Of a stretch of 64,000 nt of DNA, positions 21,974 through 35,500 are shown piece by piece. The position numbers were made by a program, and so were the translations under genes. Under the pieces are notes generated by a model, which saw only the letters and a program-made list of their open reading frames with translations, searched no databases and was not told the DNA's origin. Every line of letters begins with the position of its first letter. Position 1 is the first letter of the stretch. Where the stretch lies: positions 466,773 to 530,772 of the forward strand of contig CAJNDS010002266.1 of assembly GCA_905221605.1 (NCBI GenBank), in the 5' to 3' direction. The stretch is from Symbiodinium natans (taxonomy: Eukaryota; Sar; Dinophyceae; Suessiales; Symbiodiniaceae).

Positions 21974-24961
21974 ATTCATTAGGGTTTTGGGGATTGACAC
22001 GCTTAGGCCACAAGGTTTAAGGCTTGCCTAAAGGAGGCTGTGGCTAGGTCAATACCCGATGACATAAGGAAGGTGCCCTCTTAAAGGAGCAAGGAGCATC
22101 CTGGGTCACACATCGTATTTCTTGGTGACAGAAACCCCAAGTGAATTAGCGAAGTACCTGAGGGAAGTCAGCAAGAAGAGGGGGCACTACTGGACATCCT
22201 AGCAGTGATGGTTTGGAGTGGGAGGGGGCGTGGGTCGACAGTGACTTCGCACACTTAGGCCACTTCCGTCTTCGCGGCGGTCTCATCTGGAGCCTCCTGC
22301 TCAGCTTTGCTTGAGGGGTATGCGAACCCTAAGCCCTATCAGCCGTACAAGGCTCTAGAAGTCCCCAACATGACTATCAGGCCCGATTTTTTGACCCTTG
22401 GTTTTTTGGGCCCAACACTCTGCGGAAACTTCGAGGGACCCTTTGTCCCGGGCCCCCCAAACTGCTCCCAGCAGCCCCCCTGAAGAACAATTTTGAAGAG
22501 ACAGCCTAGTCAACCCTGAACCCTGACTCATGTATATCCATATACACCCGGAAAAACCCATCCGTATAAACCCATGTACACGCAATGTCAACCCATACAA
22601 GCCCTACGTCGTCGTGGGACTGTTCGTGTTTGGCTTCCGTGGTGCATAAGGAGCAGTCAACCCAGGCCAGTCAAACGGCCCCAAGGGATTCAGGCTGTCT
22701 TTTGGCCTCTAGGTCTGGGGTTCTAGGGTTTAGGGTTTGGGGTTTGGGGTTTAGGGTTAGGGTTTAGGTTTTTGGGCGCAGGAGTTAAGGCTTTGAGGGT
22801 TTGGGGCTCAGGGCTTAGGGTCCGTAATTCGGGCTTGGGATTAAGGCTTAGGTTTACGGCCCTGCAAGGTACTTGTATAAACCTGAGCCCACATAGCAAA
22901 TCACCACACCCTCAACTCTATAAGCGCGAACGTCCTTAATAAGAAGAAGAATAGACATAGACATGATAGTGATGATCATCAGCGCAATCATAAAAGTACT
23001 ACGCTCTCGTCGCAGAGCTGTATGCTGCTTATTCGGTGCGCAAAAGATCGTACGATAATCATGATTTGATAAATGGGCTCTGAAGGTCAGCCAAAAACCC
23101 TCAAACTACCAATGCTAATGGCCTAAATACCCCTTCATTCTGGAGAACTATATGGGGCACCTTGAAGGTAAAACACGAAGCCCAAAGTCCAACCCTAAAC
23201 CGCAAACTCAAGAGGCCCGACGCCGCACCTGCTTGGCGGGTTCTGCAGGCAGGGGCGAAAGCTCACGCCGGATCTCGATTCAGGTGCCGCAGGGTTGGGT
23301 CTTAGAACATCATGATGGTTCGGTGTTGGGGTGGTTGGGGTTGAGGGTTCAAGGCTGAGCTGGTAGAGGGTTCAATTCTTGTGGGCAAGGAAAAAGGGAA
23401 GTTGAGGGAATGCGGGGCCGAATCCACAGGATGTGGAGCTTGGCACGTTCGGGACCCAGCGACCATTGGGTATCGGACGTGAGGGCACCTTGATAGCTCT
23501 AGGCCCTTATTGAGGGATGCTTCCAGGAGGTCTAGCCGTTTGCTTTCCAGTTCGGGCTCAGGGTCTAGGATTTCAGGCTAAACCCTAAGCCCTAACCCTA
23601 AACCCCTACAATCCAAATCCTAGAAACACTAAAGCACTATAGCGGTTAAACTCTATAAACCCCTGTAAACCCCAAACCCTGACTGGGGAGTTTCAGGGGA
23701 TGAAGTCGCTGACAATCGCAGCATTCCGAGGGTTTAGGGTTTAGGGCTTAGGGCTGACGATGCTGCCCTTGGGGGTTTAGGGCTCAGGGTTGTAGGGTTG
23801 GACGGAAGCCCCCAGAGAGATGACTAGCCATCGTTCTGGAATGCGTTGGTCCAGGGAGGGCGAAAGGCGGAGGGAACAAGCCCACGGAATTCATCGCACA
23901 TAAGGTTTGGGGGTGTAGGGTTTAGGGTTTAGGTTTGATGCAATCCGGGCAGTGGTAACGCCTAGCTGTGGAACTGAAGGGCCCCTGAAAACCCTCAAGC
24001 TTTATGTCACCCTCGTACCATATCCCTTCGACGCACACACACACGCAGAGGCCCAGACCACCAAGCGCTAAGCCCTCAACCCTAGACCCCTACACCCGAA
24101 AGCCCTAAAACCCTGCACCCGAAAAAACCCCGAAACCCTAAACCCCCGCACCCGAAAACCCTAAACCCTAAACCCTTAAAACCCTGTAAACCCTGTAAAC
24201 CCCTCAGCAAAGACCAGTGCCTCGAAGGCCGGATAGGGGATGGCCACGCAACGCCGCCTCTTCCGCGCTGCCTCCTCGATGCTCACAAGGAACTCAAGCT
24301 GACTTAGGGTTTAGGGTTTAGGGTTGAGGGTTTTTGGGGTTTGGGGTTTAGGGGTCCAAATGCACAACCCTCAAGCGCAAACTGTTCTAGACCCTGAGCT
24401 CAACACCATCCTAAGCCCTGGCCGGGTTGAGGTTGAGGGTTTCGGAAACCCTAAACCCAAAACCCTAAATCCTAAACCCTAAATCGGCTGGAGGAACTTA
24501 GGGCTCGGAGCCTCAGGCGACTGATCGGGGTCGGTGAGTGAGAATCAGGGTTTGATACCGCCGCTTAGGGTTCCATACGGGGTTAGAAACGATGAAAGGG
24601 CCTTGGGCTGTTAGGGTTGTTTACACGGCTTACGGCCTTTAGGACTTCGGCGCCGTTAGGGGTCCAGAGAGCCGAGGGCTGAGGATTTAAGGTTGTGAAC
24701 ATATGATAAGTCCAATAAGTCCGCTGTGCGCCTGGGCTTGGCGGCGTTTAGTTTAGGGATGTTTAGGGTTAACTTGGAAGCCCCATGGGGTGAATCAGCA
24801 AGAGGCCAAACATTTGAATGCTTGAAACTCTGCTCCACAACCTAAAAGCCCTGAACCTGGTACCCAGAACCTACTCTATAAATCCTTTCGGGAACCCTTG
24901 CCCCTGAACTCTTTAGCCCACACCTCTCTTGAACATATATATATTTAAACCCTGCCCTGTG

Positions 24962-25170
24962 CGTGGGCATGGTTCAAATTTTCACGGGCATTGTTCAAAA
25001 TTGCGCGGGCACTGTCTTTTTATCCAGATTTCGTGGGCATTGTTCAAAATTGTTCGTGGACATTCTTTAAAACAAATCGCGGCCATTGTTCAAAATGTCG
25101 CGAGTGTTGTTCAGAATGGCGTGGGGGCATTTCTGCGCAGGCATTTCTGCGCGGGCATTTTTCGTGGAAA
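24962..25170 (+). repeat. ~20-25-bp tandem repeat (GGGCATTGTTCAAAAT)
   Basis: Eight or nine diverged units of CGTGGGCATTGTTCAAAATT, ending in three GGCATTT-CTGCGC units. The open frames across it are the repeat read in different phases. Confidence 0.75.
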
Positions 25171-25387
25171 CTGGCGTGGAGACTTCGTTTTACTCGTTGG
25201 TCCGCCAGCGAAGGAGCTATTGGTCTTGGGGTTTTGGGTTTAGGGCCTGAGGAATTCTATTACAAAGTGAAATAGGTTCCTAATCTTGTGGGACCGAATG
25301 GGACGGTGGGTATGTCTCCGTCGCTCGACAGGCTGCCTGACTACTGAATGCTTTGAATTGAGATGCTGAACCCGGGAACCCTATGAA

Positions 25388-25463
25388 AAACCCTAAACCC
25401 TAAACCCTAAATCCTAAATCCTATACCCTAAACCCTAAACCCTAAACCCTAAACCCTAAACCC
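25388..25463 (-). repeat. Telomere-like (CCCTAAA)n array
   Basis: About ten units. With the next array it brackets a 95-bp unique segment in the CCCTAAA ... TTTAGGG orientation. Confidence 0.9.
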
Positions 25464-25556
25464 CAAGGGCCCCTTAGAACGACCTGGGGCTCTCCCCAAG
25501 CTGCCTCTGGCACAGGCTTGGCCCTCTTGAGGCTCGGCAGCCCGAAGACCCTGGGC

Positions 25557-25715
25557 AGGGTTTAGGGTTTAGGGTTTAGGGTTTAGGGTTTAGGGTTTAG
25601 GGTTTAGGGTTTAGGGTTTAGGGTTTAGGGTTTAGGGTTTAGGGTTTAGGGTTTAGGGTTTAGGGGTTAGGGTTTAGGGTTTAGGGTTTAGGGTTTAGGG
25701 TTTAGGGTTCAGGGT
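25557..25715 (+). repeat. Long (TTTAGGG)n array
   Basis: About twenty-two units, almost perfect. Confidence 0.95.
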
Positions 25716-26116
25716 TTTTGGGGACTAGGGCACCCGCGGCCGGATCGGGGCTTATGAGCGCCTACGGGGGTCTAACACAGAGGTCTTCAGGGCTTTTGAA
25801 GGGTGGTACAGGGATGTGGCTGTTTAGTTCAGGACTTGGGGGGCATCTCTCTCCAAAAATTACCCCAAGGGCATAGCCCTTAGAGAAATACGAAGGGGTA
25901 TGGGACAATCCTGCCACGCATTCTCCAATTCATAGGTGAAGGGGGTCTGGGTTTTGGGGCTTCTTGACTTATTCTTAGACTGTCGAAGAGCAGCTATGGG
26001 ATGTCAAGGCGCAAGAGGTTCGTTCTGTTTAGGAATCAGAGGACTCCTGGGCCGAAGGGGTTGTAAGAGGCTCAAGGGGTAGGTGGCTGAGCGGAAGCAA
26101 GAAAGTATAGCAACCC

Positions 26117-26240
26117 AAAACCCTAAACCCTAAACCCTAAACCCTGAACCCTAAACCCTAAACCCTAAACCCTAAACCCTGAACCCTGAACCCTAAACCC
26201 TGAACCCTGAACCCTAAACCCAAAACCTAAACCCAAAATC
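26117..26240 (-). repeat. Telomere-like CCCTAAA / CCCTGAA array
   Basis: About seventeen units, in which CCCTGAA variants are themselves repeated. Confidence 0.88.
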
Positions 26241-29200
26241 CTGAAGGGTTGTGGGACTGCTGCGGACAAAGTTGCCCCGGATCTTGTAGCAGCGCCGGCA
26301 GCAAGTCATCAAGAGGCCCTGCATGCTCGGGGCGCAGGCATTTTCCAAATGCCTGAGACCCTCAATGACTACTATTTGCTTAAGAACCCTAAAAGAATTA
26401 AAAACAATCATCCCTATATTACCCTTAATAAGCAAGAATATGTTTATATTTGATGGGGGTTCTTAAGCAATCAGTAGTCAAAGCCCTACAACCAGCATCA
26501 CTAACCCCGAGCATCCCCAAGCCCTGAACCCCGGAACTTTCCGAACAAAAACGCAACACGCAACAGCCTCAACACATCTCAACACACCTCAGCACCCTAA
26601 ACCCTAAACCCTAAACCCGAAACCCTAAAAGCGTCCGCAAGGCAGAGCTCCCAGACCTCCCAGTCCAGGCTCGAGAAGACATCCAGGGGTGATCTTTGTG
26701 GGCCCCAGCGAGCGCAGCCACATGGTTTCCGCGAAAGATTGGACTTTAGAGGTTGCTGGCTGAGTGGTGGGGTTTGGGGATTGGGGTTTTGGGTTTGGGG
26801 TTTGGGGTTTGGGGGTTGGGGTTGAGGGTTTGGGGTTTAGGGTTTGGGGCTTGTGGCTTTTGGGCTCCGGGCTCCGGACTTAGTTTAGCTCTCAGTGCTT
26901 TGGGGGTCTTAAAGGGTCTGGTGGAGCTGACGGGACACCATGCACTCTAATGCAAGCTTTGGAGCTTTAGGGTTTTTTTGGCTAAGGGCAATTAGTTAAT
27001 CGGATCGGTAGGATTCTTACAGTTATTCGGTAGGATGAGAACTTTAGGGTTAAAAACTCTAAGCCCCAAAGGTCCTAACCTGCAGCTGCACTGTGTGGGC
27101 TTCATTGGTGCTCCCTGGCTCAATGCTGCTAATGGAGCCAGTTGAGCGACAAGGCATCGCACCGCATTCCTTCTATGGGTTTAGGGCTTTGGGGTTTAGG
27201 GTTGGGGCCCTAAACTCTAAACCCAAAACCCCAAAAACTAGGGGAAGGGATTCGCGTGGGTGAACCCGGAACTTGTGCCAGGAACGCTCTGGCATATCCT
27301 CGGAGATATGAGGTTTCACCTGTGTCGGCCTGTTCAGCAACAAGGTTTAGGGTTTAGGGTTCGTTTGTGCCTGTCGGCATTGTTTGTGTCTTCTCTTGGA
27401 GGTAGACCATCAAGAATAGGAGAAGTGCAGAGTCTAGGCATTCTGGGTTACAATACAGACGGAGTTCCAGAAGCCGGACCATTCTGATTTACCATCTACG
27501 CCTCTGACATCCTGTAAGGTCAGGCCCCAAATCAGTTTGTTCTTGTTTCTCGGAAGCCTTCCTTAGACCCCCTGGTGTTCGTCTTCGAAGCAGGGCAGAA
27601 CAAACACAACTGCTTTTTTAAGCAGCACAAGTAGTCAACAGAACAATTCTCAAGATATGAACGTATCATACTACATTGAAATTTAGCGAACCCAGAACAA
27701 GGTTTCTAGCTTCTACATCTGCCTTGGTCCGAACTTTGTGAAGAAAAAATTGGGGGAACTAGAAGGAGATGTCGGGCTGGAACACCCTGCTTGTAGTACC
27801 CGGGAAGCCCCAGACCCTAAACCCTAAACCGTAAACGTGAAAAAGACCTATCATGAGAAGAAGGAAGATAATAAGAAAGAAGTGAATTGTAATTAGTAGT
27901 CGCTTCCCCCCCTTTCATTAAATAACACCCGAATTATAAGAAACACTTTCCGGAAATCCTGCCGAAACCGACCAAACCTTTTTAAACCCCATTCCGAAAT
28001 AGGCGGGTGGGTTGAGGGGTCCCAAAAGCCTCAAACCAACCAACATCCTGCTCTCTCTCTCTCTCTCTCTCCCAAACAGTTTACACCCAAATTACCTACG
28101 AAATTACTTAAACCCTCCAAACCCTGAAGCCTAGACCCTAAACCCTTTAGACTGCAAACGTGACATTTGGATAACAGCATCCCCCTAATAATAAGAACAC
28201 ATCTTGAGTTTCTACTGGGGGGGGGGGAGGGGGGGGCGGGGGGCCCGTTTAAGGGCGAACGGATTGAACGGATTAAAGTAAAAGAGACAGAAGACATAAA
28301 TTATAAATCCACAGGCTCGTTCATATACTAACCTTCGTTAACCAAGTGAGCCCGTAATGAGATAGAACAGGTGATGCAGCGTATGAAGGAAAGTACGCAT
28401 GAACGAGCGGCTTTACGGGGTCACTTCTCTCTCTCTCTACCCTATAAACCCTAAACCCAAATCCCTACTTCATTTTCGCAGCTAGCTACTTGCGCGGAGA
28501 GCGTGCTTTGGCTCGGACACTCTCTAGCCGAAGGGCGATGCTTTCGCCACAGCCAAGATTCGCCAAGATTAGAGATTGGGGAGTCAAGTCTGAACTTGAG
28601 AACCCAAAAACCTGCTTCAAGGGCGGCTCTGAAAGATCCGGCGCCCTCTGGTTGCTTGGATGAAATTCGCACTTCCTACATGGGGGGGGATTCCCTGAAC
28701 ACGGCCCCTGCTGCACAGTGAGGCAGGCGCGGCGTACCATGAATGCTGGGCCCCAGCAGGAACAACAAATTCATGGAATCCTCGCATCCTACACCGTTTC
28801 AGTGTAGGAGCTGCATTTGGACACTTCACGCGACTTGAAGCAGGTGCCTTCTTGAAGAACAAGCTTGAAATCTCTTCCTAGACGCTCAACTCTAGACCTG
28901 AATGTCATACCTTGACCACCCCCACCAAAGTACCCTTGAGTACCTCAAATCGTAGAGTCTTACGTAGAGGTGTCAGGCCCCAGCAAGCCTTTAAGCCTGT
29001 AGTGAATAGGACACCATTTCGGCGTCGGAATGCACGGATCATGCCCGCAGTTTACTGTAAAGAGATGGCGTGAGAAAAAGGGCGAGGTCTGTGCATCCCT
29101 GGGATATCGACATCTTGCAGAAGGCTGCCCATCACGCTCCCGGAACTCCGATCTGTCCCTCATGTTGCTCATAGGGTCAGGGTCGAGGGCCCTCCGCACC

Positions 29201-29639
29201 GAGACATACCGAGACCTGCCACCCCTGCATCTGTACAAGACAGTGCCCGGATGCCAGTTGAGGAGGCACATCATGGCACATCGCTTACCAGGTCGCTGTC
29301 AAAACGGAAGCTCTGCTTGCGTTTCGGCCATGTAGGGCTTGGGGCTCAGGGATTTCGACTGGTTCAGGAGCTGCCCTGCACGGAGAAGTATACCCCTAAA
29401 CCCTAAACCCTAAACCCTAAACCCCTAAACCTCAAAACACAGGGGAAGGAGCTACATCTCAAGCTGTTAGCAGCCCTTCGCACGATACATCTGGGGCTTG
29501 GAGCTCCCTACCATGCGTGCACCTCCCGTAAACGACGACTCCCGGGGCGACCTAAAGAGTGTTGAAAAGGGCTCCTCGCACCATGCTCCACCCAACATAA
29601 GAAGGGTTTAAGGTGCCGAGGGCCCGTGTTAGGGGTCTT

Positions 29640-29708
29640 GGGGTTTAGGGTTTAGGGTTAGGGGTTCAGGGTTTAGGGATTAGGGTTTAGGGTTTAGGGC
29701 TTAGGGCT
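29640..29708 (+). repeat. Telomere-like (TTTAGGG)n array, degenerate
   Basis: About nine units with TTCAGGG, ATTAGGG and GCTTAGGG variants. Confidence 0.8.
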
Positions 29709-30520
29709 GCAAGTTCCTGCGCTGTCCGCAGGAATACTGTGGAAGATATGCTGCCTGCCTTCCATCTGGGTCTTTGTCTGAACCTTCCACACCCCACGGT
29801 CTGGCAAAACTCATAAGAACCCCAAACCTACTGCGTGGGTTGAGTGAGTTTAATCTAGGATGGCCCTTAAAACCCTCTTAAACATATTCCTGAATGTGAT
29901 CCCCTCAACCCCAATACCGAGTCATTCGTATGGCAAGGATGGATGGGATGGCTCTTTGTCGAGAAGCCCTGGCTGTGTGCGTAGAAGGCGCCACGATTTC
30001 TGGCAGCCCGGACGGCGCCCGCAGGATGCGAGCCGAAACTAGCTAGTTCAGGGCTTAGGTTTAGGGTTTAGGGTTTAGGGTGTAGGTTTTAGGGTTTAGG
30101 GTTTAGGGTTGGTGAGAGTGTTGAGGGGATTGTTGTTTGGATCTAGGGTCTGGCTCTGGGACAAATCTACAGTGCACAGCGGCGAAGCTCAGATACGCAA
30201 AGGGGCGAGGACACAGCCTGCAAGCAGCAGCTTGCAACAAATATCTCCTAAAAACCCTAAACCCTAAACCCTAAATCCTAAAACCCTATACTATGAGCAT
30301 TGTTTATGAACATCAATCATGCGGCCATTGCCGCTGCTTTGGCGGACTGATTTGAGATCTAGCCCCGGGAATCCTGCAGCCTTCAAGTTTGGGGTTTAGG
30401 GTTTATAGGGTTCAGGGTTCCCAGAAAGCTAGAAAACTGAAGTAGTTGAACTCAACCTACGCGCCCCCAAGTACCATCTGCTGCGGGAATCTCGTACATC
30501 TTGTCAAATGACGTGGGAGT

Positions 30521-30617
30521 TTACGAAAGTAAGGGACCCCCATCATTGACACCAGAATCCTACAGGATTCCCTTATGATAAGGACCCCACAAAGGTACCC
30601 CTGATTTCGGAAACCCC
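30521..30617 (+). repeat. Dispersed ~100-bp repeat, MITE-like (copy 4)
   Basis: Block order is TACGAAAGTAAGGGACCCCC, then CAGGATTCCCTTATGATAAGGACCCC, then GGTACCCC, then TGATTTCGGAAACCCC. Confidence 0.6.
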
Positions 30618-31380
30618 ATGTGCATAGACAATGCTCCTGGAAGGTGATGGAAGCCCGGCAAAAGTTTGCGCAGTTCGACCCCCCCCCATAATCGCTTTAA
30701 ACCCTAAACCCTAAACCCTAAACCCTAAGCCCTAAACCCTAATGCGTTGGATGCTCTGCCTGCAAGCCGCGAGTGGCATCGAGCAGGAGCACCCATCCCT
30801 GTCGGCGTGAGGCGTGAGAGCACATCGCTAGAGCTTAGGGTTTAGGGTTTAGGGCTCAGGGCTTAGGCTTTATGGCTTCAACTCTCGACCCAAACACTAG
30901 TTAACCACTATCATGTTTATTCCTTATTGGGAATTTACTAGGACAAAAATGCAAAAACATAACCAACAAGGACCCAGATAAATGGGTGAGCCAGGAGCCT
31001 GGCTTTTGGGACCGCGGCATTGCCAAAGTGCTGTTCTGTAGGCATGTGGGAACGGCTTGCGCGAAGGAGCCGAAAACCTGAAATTCTGCCAGGAACACCC
31101 CTAAACCCCAAAATCCTAGTTTGTGCGATGCATGGGCTTCATTGGGGCCTTGTTTGGGGAGGCCTTCGGGACGGGTTGAATCCAAGTTCGCGCCCGCCTC
31201 TTTCGTGTGGCTCATGGTGGAGTTGTACAGCCTGCCATGTGCGAGTGTAGCGTTTATAGGCTATAGGGCTTACTACTATCTGGCTTAGAGAAACCAAACC
31301 CGAAACACAAAACCATCATTCAGTGAGGTTTATTAGGGTTGCTCTCCCCCTCTTTTGAATCAAAGCCAGGTCTGAGTTCT

Positions 31381-31458
31381 GGGCTTCCGAAGTTGGGGGT
31401 ACCTTCTTGGGCTCCTTTATATAAGGGATCCTACTATTCGGGGGGCCCCCTCATTGTC
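31381..31458 (-). repeat. Dispersed ~100-bp repeat, MITE-like (copy 5, reversed)
   Basis: On the minus strand it reads GGGGGCCCCCCGAATAGTAGGAT, then CCCTTATATAAAGGAGCCC, then GGTACCCCCAACTTCGGAAG. It is the only clear copy in this orientation, which shows that the family has inserted both ways. Confidence 0.55.
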
Positions 31459-31865
31459 CTAAACCCCCCACTTGTGGGGAGCCTGCAAGAGAAGAATTGA
31501 GGCGCCGCGAGCCGGGAGGTTGCAGATGGGTCAGGTCTGTCCCTGTTCTGCAGCCCCTAGACCCTACAGCCTAAACCCTAAACCCTACAAACCCTAAATC
31601 CTATGAACCCCATAAACCCTATAAACCCTGTAAACACTAAAACCCTACAAACCCTGAACCCCGACTGGCAAGCCCTGGCCGGCATGGCAGGAACCAGGCC
31701 CGACCGGTGGCTTCATCAAACTTCACGCTGTCCTTGGGCTGGCGTTAAGCTCATAAACCCTAAGCCCTATAGATCCTAAACCAGGGAACCTACACCCTCT
31801 ACACCCAAAGACCTCGGAAGCTGGCGTCGAGCGTCCAAGGTTCAACGGATCCGGCTCGGTGTCGG

Positions 31866-31866
31866 G

Positions 31867-31897
<31 letters not shown>

Positions 31898-31918
31898 TGT
31901 GTGTGTGTGTGTGTGGGA
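31866..31918 (+). repeat. (GT)n microsatellite
   Basis: About 26 GT units with one interruption, 130 bp outside the B2 repeat of the retrotransposon. Confidence 0.95.
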
Positions 31919-32049
31919 AGAATCATGGTTTAGCCCAGGGTGTAGAGGCTCTTGCAACTGTTTGCGCGTACTGGCTTCAGGGCTCCATGCATGAAAATGG
32001 ACGCCGTAGCTCCACAAGCAGCAAAAGTCACAGGACATCGCAGGGGCTT

Positions 32050-32177
32050 GACATGCTTCCTACTCCGCAGGAAACTATGCAAAAGGCAAGACGAACACTC
32101 TTTTGCATCGAGTTGGACAATCAGCGCTTCAGGCAGGCGGCGCAAGCGAGGACACAGAGCCTCTTATAGACTGCTGG
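32050..32177 (-). repeat. B2 repeat, 3' terminus of the Ngaro-type element
   Basis: This 128-bp copy appears identical to B1 at 32,312-32,439 (offset 262). It marks the left physical edge of the element. Confidence 0.92.
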
Positions 32178-32225
32178 TCTCAGCAAGATTGGTTCAAATG
32201 ATTTCAAATGGGTGGCGAGGGTGGG

Positions 32226-32311
32226 CTTTCGAAAAGAGGCACCTGTCGGATCCTTCGCATGGCTGCGGATCCGTTCGCTTCCATGTCATTACGTGCACGC
32301 GTGCACTCCAA
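32226..32311 (-). repeat. A2 repeat, internal copy
   Basis: This 86-bp copy appears identical to A1 at 60,340-60,425 (offset 28,114). It directly abuts B1 and is separated from B2 by 48 bp. Confidence 0.93.
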
Positions 32312-32439
32312 GACATGCTTCCTACTCCGCAGGAAACTATGCAAAAGGCAAGACGAACACTCTTTTGCATCGAGTTGGACAATCAGCGCTTCAGGCAGGC
32401 GGCGCAAGCGAGGACACAGAGCCTCTTATAGACTGCTGG
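32312..32439 (-). repeat. B1 repeat, internal copy
   Basis: This 128-bp copy is the same sequence as B2, placed directly between the coding region and A2. Confidence 0.92.
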
Positions 32440-32538
32440 CCTCGTGCACCAAAGGTGCGACGACTGCCACCATGTTTACGCACCTGAAGCCCAAAACAAA
32501 AAGCCCTACAAGCCACCGCCAACCAACGCCAAACCTAG

Positions 32539-35500
32539 CTATCCCTTTGCACGTAAGGGACCCTCCTTCACCGCATTCAGAAGACGAAGAAGTTCAGCTT
32601 CCCAATCATGCTGCAGCCATGTCCACCCCATGTTCTCGGCGTCAGCAAAGTCGAAGCGGCTGACCTTATCACTGATGTTCGCCGAGGACGTCACACGCTG
32701 CCATTCCGGCCGAAACTCCTCCTCCTCGAAGAAGCGCCAGGCCACTTGCATCAATTTGTTGACGCTGTCATCTCTGCCGTATCCACGCACCAGAGCTCGT
32801 CGGGAAGGCTCGTTGTCCATGAAAAGAAGCAGCTGCTTCGGCAGCCACTGCTGCAAGGCAAGGACTGGCAAGATCTGAGCGATCGCCTCCAAGACAAAGA
32901 TGTATGCTCTCCTGGAACAAAAATGCCTTAGGAACCAGTACGGCACACTGCCCGCGGCATACCAAACCCTCTCTCCGGTCTTGACAACGAAGCCAAAGCC
33001 GTTGCAAAACGCTGCTGGGTTCGTCTGCCCCCAATGCACATCTTCAGCGTCCCCGATCTTCACGACTTTGCCGTCGAGCTGGAAGAAGGCATCCGCGTAG
33101 ATGATGGCCCGGTCCTCTGACTTAAAGAGCACTTTCCGCGGCTTTTGCACGGCGAGGGCGAAGCGGAGGAACTCCAACGCGCTGCGAAGACCGGGACTCA
33201 ACCTCCACCCGGTTTGGGAAGACCGATAGTACGCTGCAGCTGCTCGTTGGTGTAGAGGTCGAAGAGAAGCTTTGCTCGACTGCCCAAACAATGACTGCGC
33301 CACGAACTGCAGCTTTCCGGCCAAGGTTGCCGCCTGCGTCGGCGTCAATCTGTCCTCCATCAAAGCCTCAAGGATCTGGTTATCAAGGCGGGCTACCCGG
33401 TCTCTGGTGGCCTCCACGACGACATGGTCCTTGTGAACAGTGAGGGAAACGCCTTGTAGCTGCTGTCTCTGAGCTGGTGGCTGCGCCTTGGACTGCTTGA
33501 AGCGAAACCCGAAATCGGAACACACTGTCTGCACGTACTGAAAGCTGGTGTCTGCTTCTGGGCATGTTTCTGGAGCTCCGAAATCATCCACGAAGTGCAA
33601 CGCTGGTGTGAGAAGAAGACAGCGGCTGGCCCAGGCCATCCAATCCGCCACACGGCAGTAGCCCCAGACGCTGGCAACCGACCCAAACATTAAGACTCGA
33701 TGTCGCCAGAGTGTCGGGCCCCGCGGCGTCTGCAGCACCACGTAGGTATCGGCTGGTCGAAGCACAGGAAGTTGACGATACGCCGACTCATGGTCGAGTC
33801 CCCACGTTGCTATGGCGCCTTCTTCTCCCAGGTGTCGAAGCGCTCGTATGACAGCAATGAAGGCTTCAATGCTATGGTACGCAGGTGTGTCTGGCACGTT
33901 GACGGTTTTGTTGCCCCCGGAACGGCGCCAATCCTCTGCTCGCCGGACTTTGCGTCGCCCATCGGACCCTACCTGTTGCACGGAGAAAGCGAAGCATGTG
34001 TGTTCGTGGCAAGACGGCGCCGGGAGAAGCTCAGCGGTGTGAGTATAGTCAGGCAACGCCACTGTCTCCTTGCTCCACGAGGAAGGCACCGCGAAAGGAC
34101 CTTCCATCCTGCCTGCTTTGACATCTGCTGCAATCTCCTCAGCCATGGTTTGCCAGAATGGATCTACCCTGGCCTGCTTGAGCTTCTTCTGCACATACTG
34201 GAAATTGTCTGCTTGGAACGTTTCGAGGTCAACCGGGTCGCTGTACCGCTCATCGTGGCGAAGGCGCCATCCCAGACCGGGATTGATGTGACCAAGGAGA
34301 GGAAAACCACTGCTCATCTCTTGGAACAGAGAATCATCCTGCCAACCGAACATCTTGGCAATCTTGGCTATCACGGGGACTTTGACTGTGCACGTTCCTG
34401 TTTTCGAGCCATAGGCCAATTTAACATGCGGCTCCAAATTTTGGAACCACGCATCCACCTCGGGCTGCATCTCCTCCACTAACGTGCGCACGTCAGCCAC
34501 GGCCGCAACGCCCTTCCTAATCTCCGCCAGGTAGGGCTTCCAGTGCTTCCATAAAGGCAGCCACTGATCCAGGCCTGGTTCTAGAAGAGGTCGCGTCTGA
34601 TCTGAGTGCAAAGCGAACTCCGCCGCCGCCCAATGTTCATTCATGTCGTCGATGGCCGAAAGGTCCAACGCCTCGCACAGGACCGGGACGCCGGGCCCAC
34701 TGAGTAGCGGCGACGACTCCCACAATCTCGCCATGCCCTCCAGAGCTCTGGATCCCAATGGTGAAAGTTCACGCGAAGGCGAAGGCAACGCAGCTACCTT
34801 CGTGACAGGGTCGGCCGCAAACAATCCAAGAATGAAGAACCACTTGGCTACGCCCAAGTGCCAGCCATTGGCAAGTGCACGATGACGTTGCTTGTCGGGG
34901 AGCGACGCCGTCCATCCCTTGGGCAGATGCTGCAGTTGCTCCTTCACTTCGGCGGGCGCCATCACCAGCGCGTTGGTCTCCGGCACGATGAAAAGATTCC
35001 CTTCTTCATAATGCCACGGCGCGTATTGACGTCCATCATTCAGCCATCTGGCTTGCGTTTGGGAATCGGCTTTCCCTTTGTAGCTCTTTGGGGCCGACCG
35101 ACCACACGGATCTTCTGATGGTGTTGTCAGACATGGCAGTGTTTCGCCTTTCTTCGTCACATTGCTCGGCCATTGCAGGCCGCCGAGGTCGTAGAGGGCC
35201 AGGTTGTCCTTGGGTTGCACGAAGCTCGCGCGCGGCACACCTTGATACGTTGACCAACGAACATCCACTGGACGATCACGCCGGTTCGAAAATTCTTGCC
35301 AAGGGGTTCTCGACCACCAGAGGCGAGGCCGTGAAATGACGCCTAGGTCGGACGCATCCGCGACCACCGCTGACGCAGACAACTTGGTCTCAAGCACTCG
35401 CACATCTTGCTTGTTCTTCGGCACCACATTCTCCACGACAAGGATGGCTTGCGGATAATTCCAAGTGGCTTCCAGCTCTCGCACAAACTCAGCAAAGCGC

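Larger units (their letters stand above)
21772..31860. other. Mosaic of telomere-like arrays and unique segments
   Basis: Unique stretches of up to about 1.2 kb lie at 21,980-22,720, 22,870-23,570, 25,720-26,110, 26,940-27,780, 27,840-29,380 and 30,900-31,560. I found no frame with a recognisable family in any of them. A short (CT)n run lies at 28,050-28,071. Confidence 0.55.

Noticed and set aside
33700-34482. 260-codon plus-strand frame opposite pol
   Set aside because: Antisense shadow of the reverse transcriptase region; the minus strand carries the conserved motifs.
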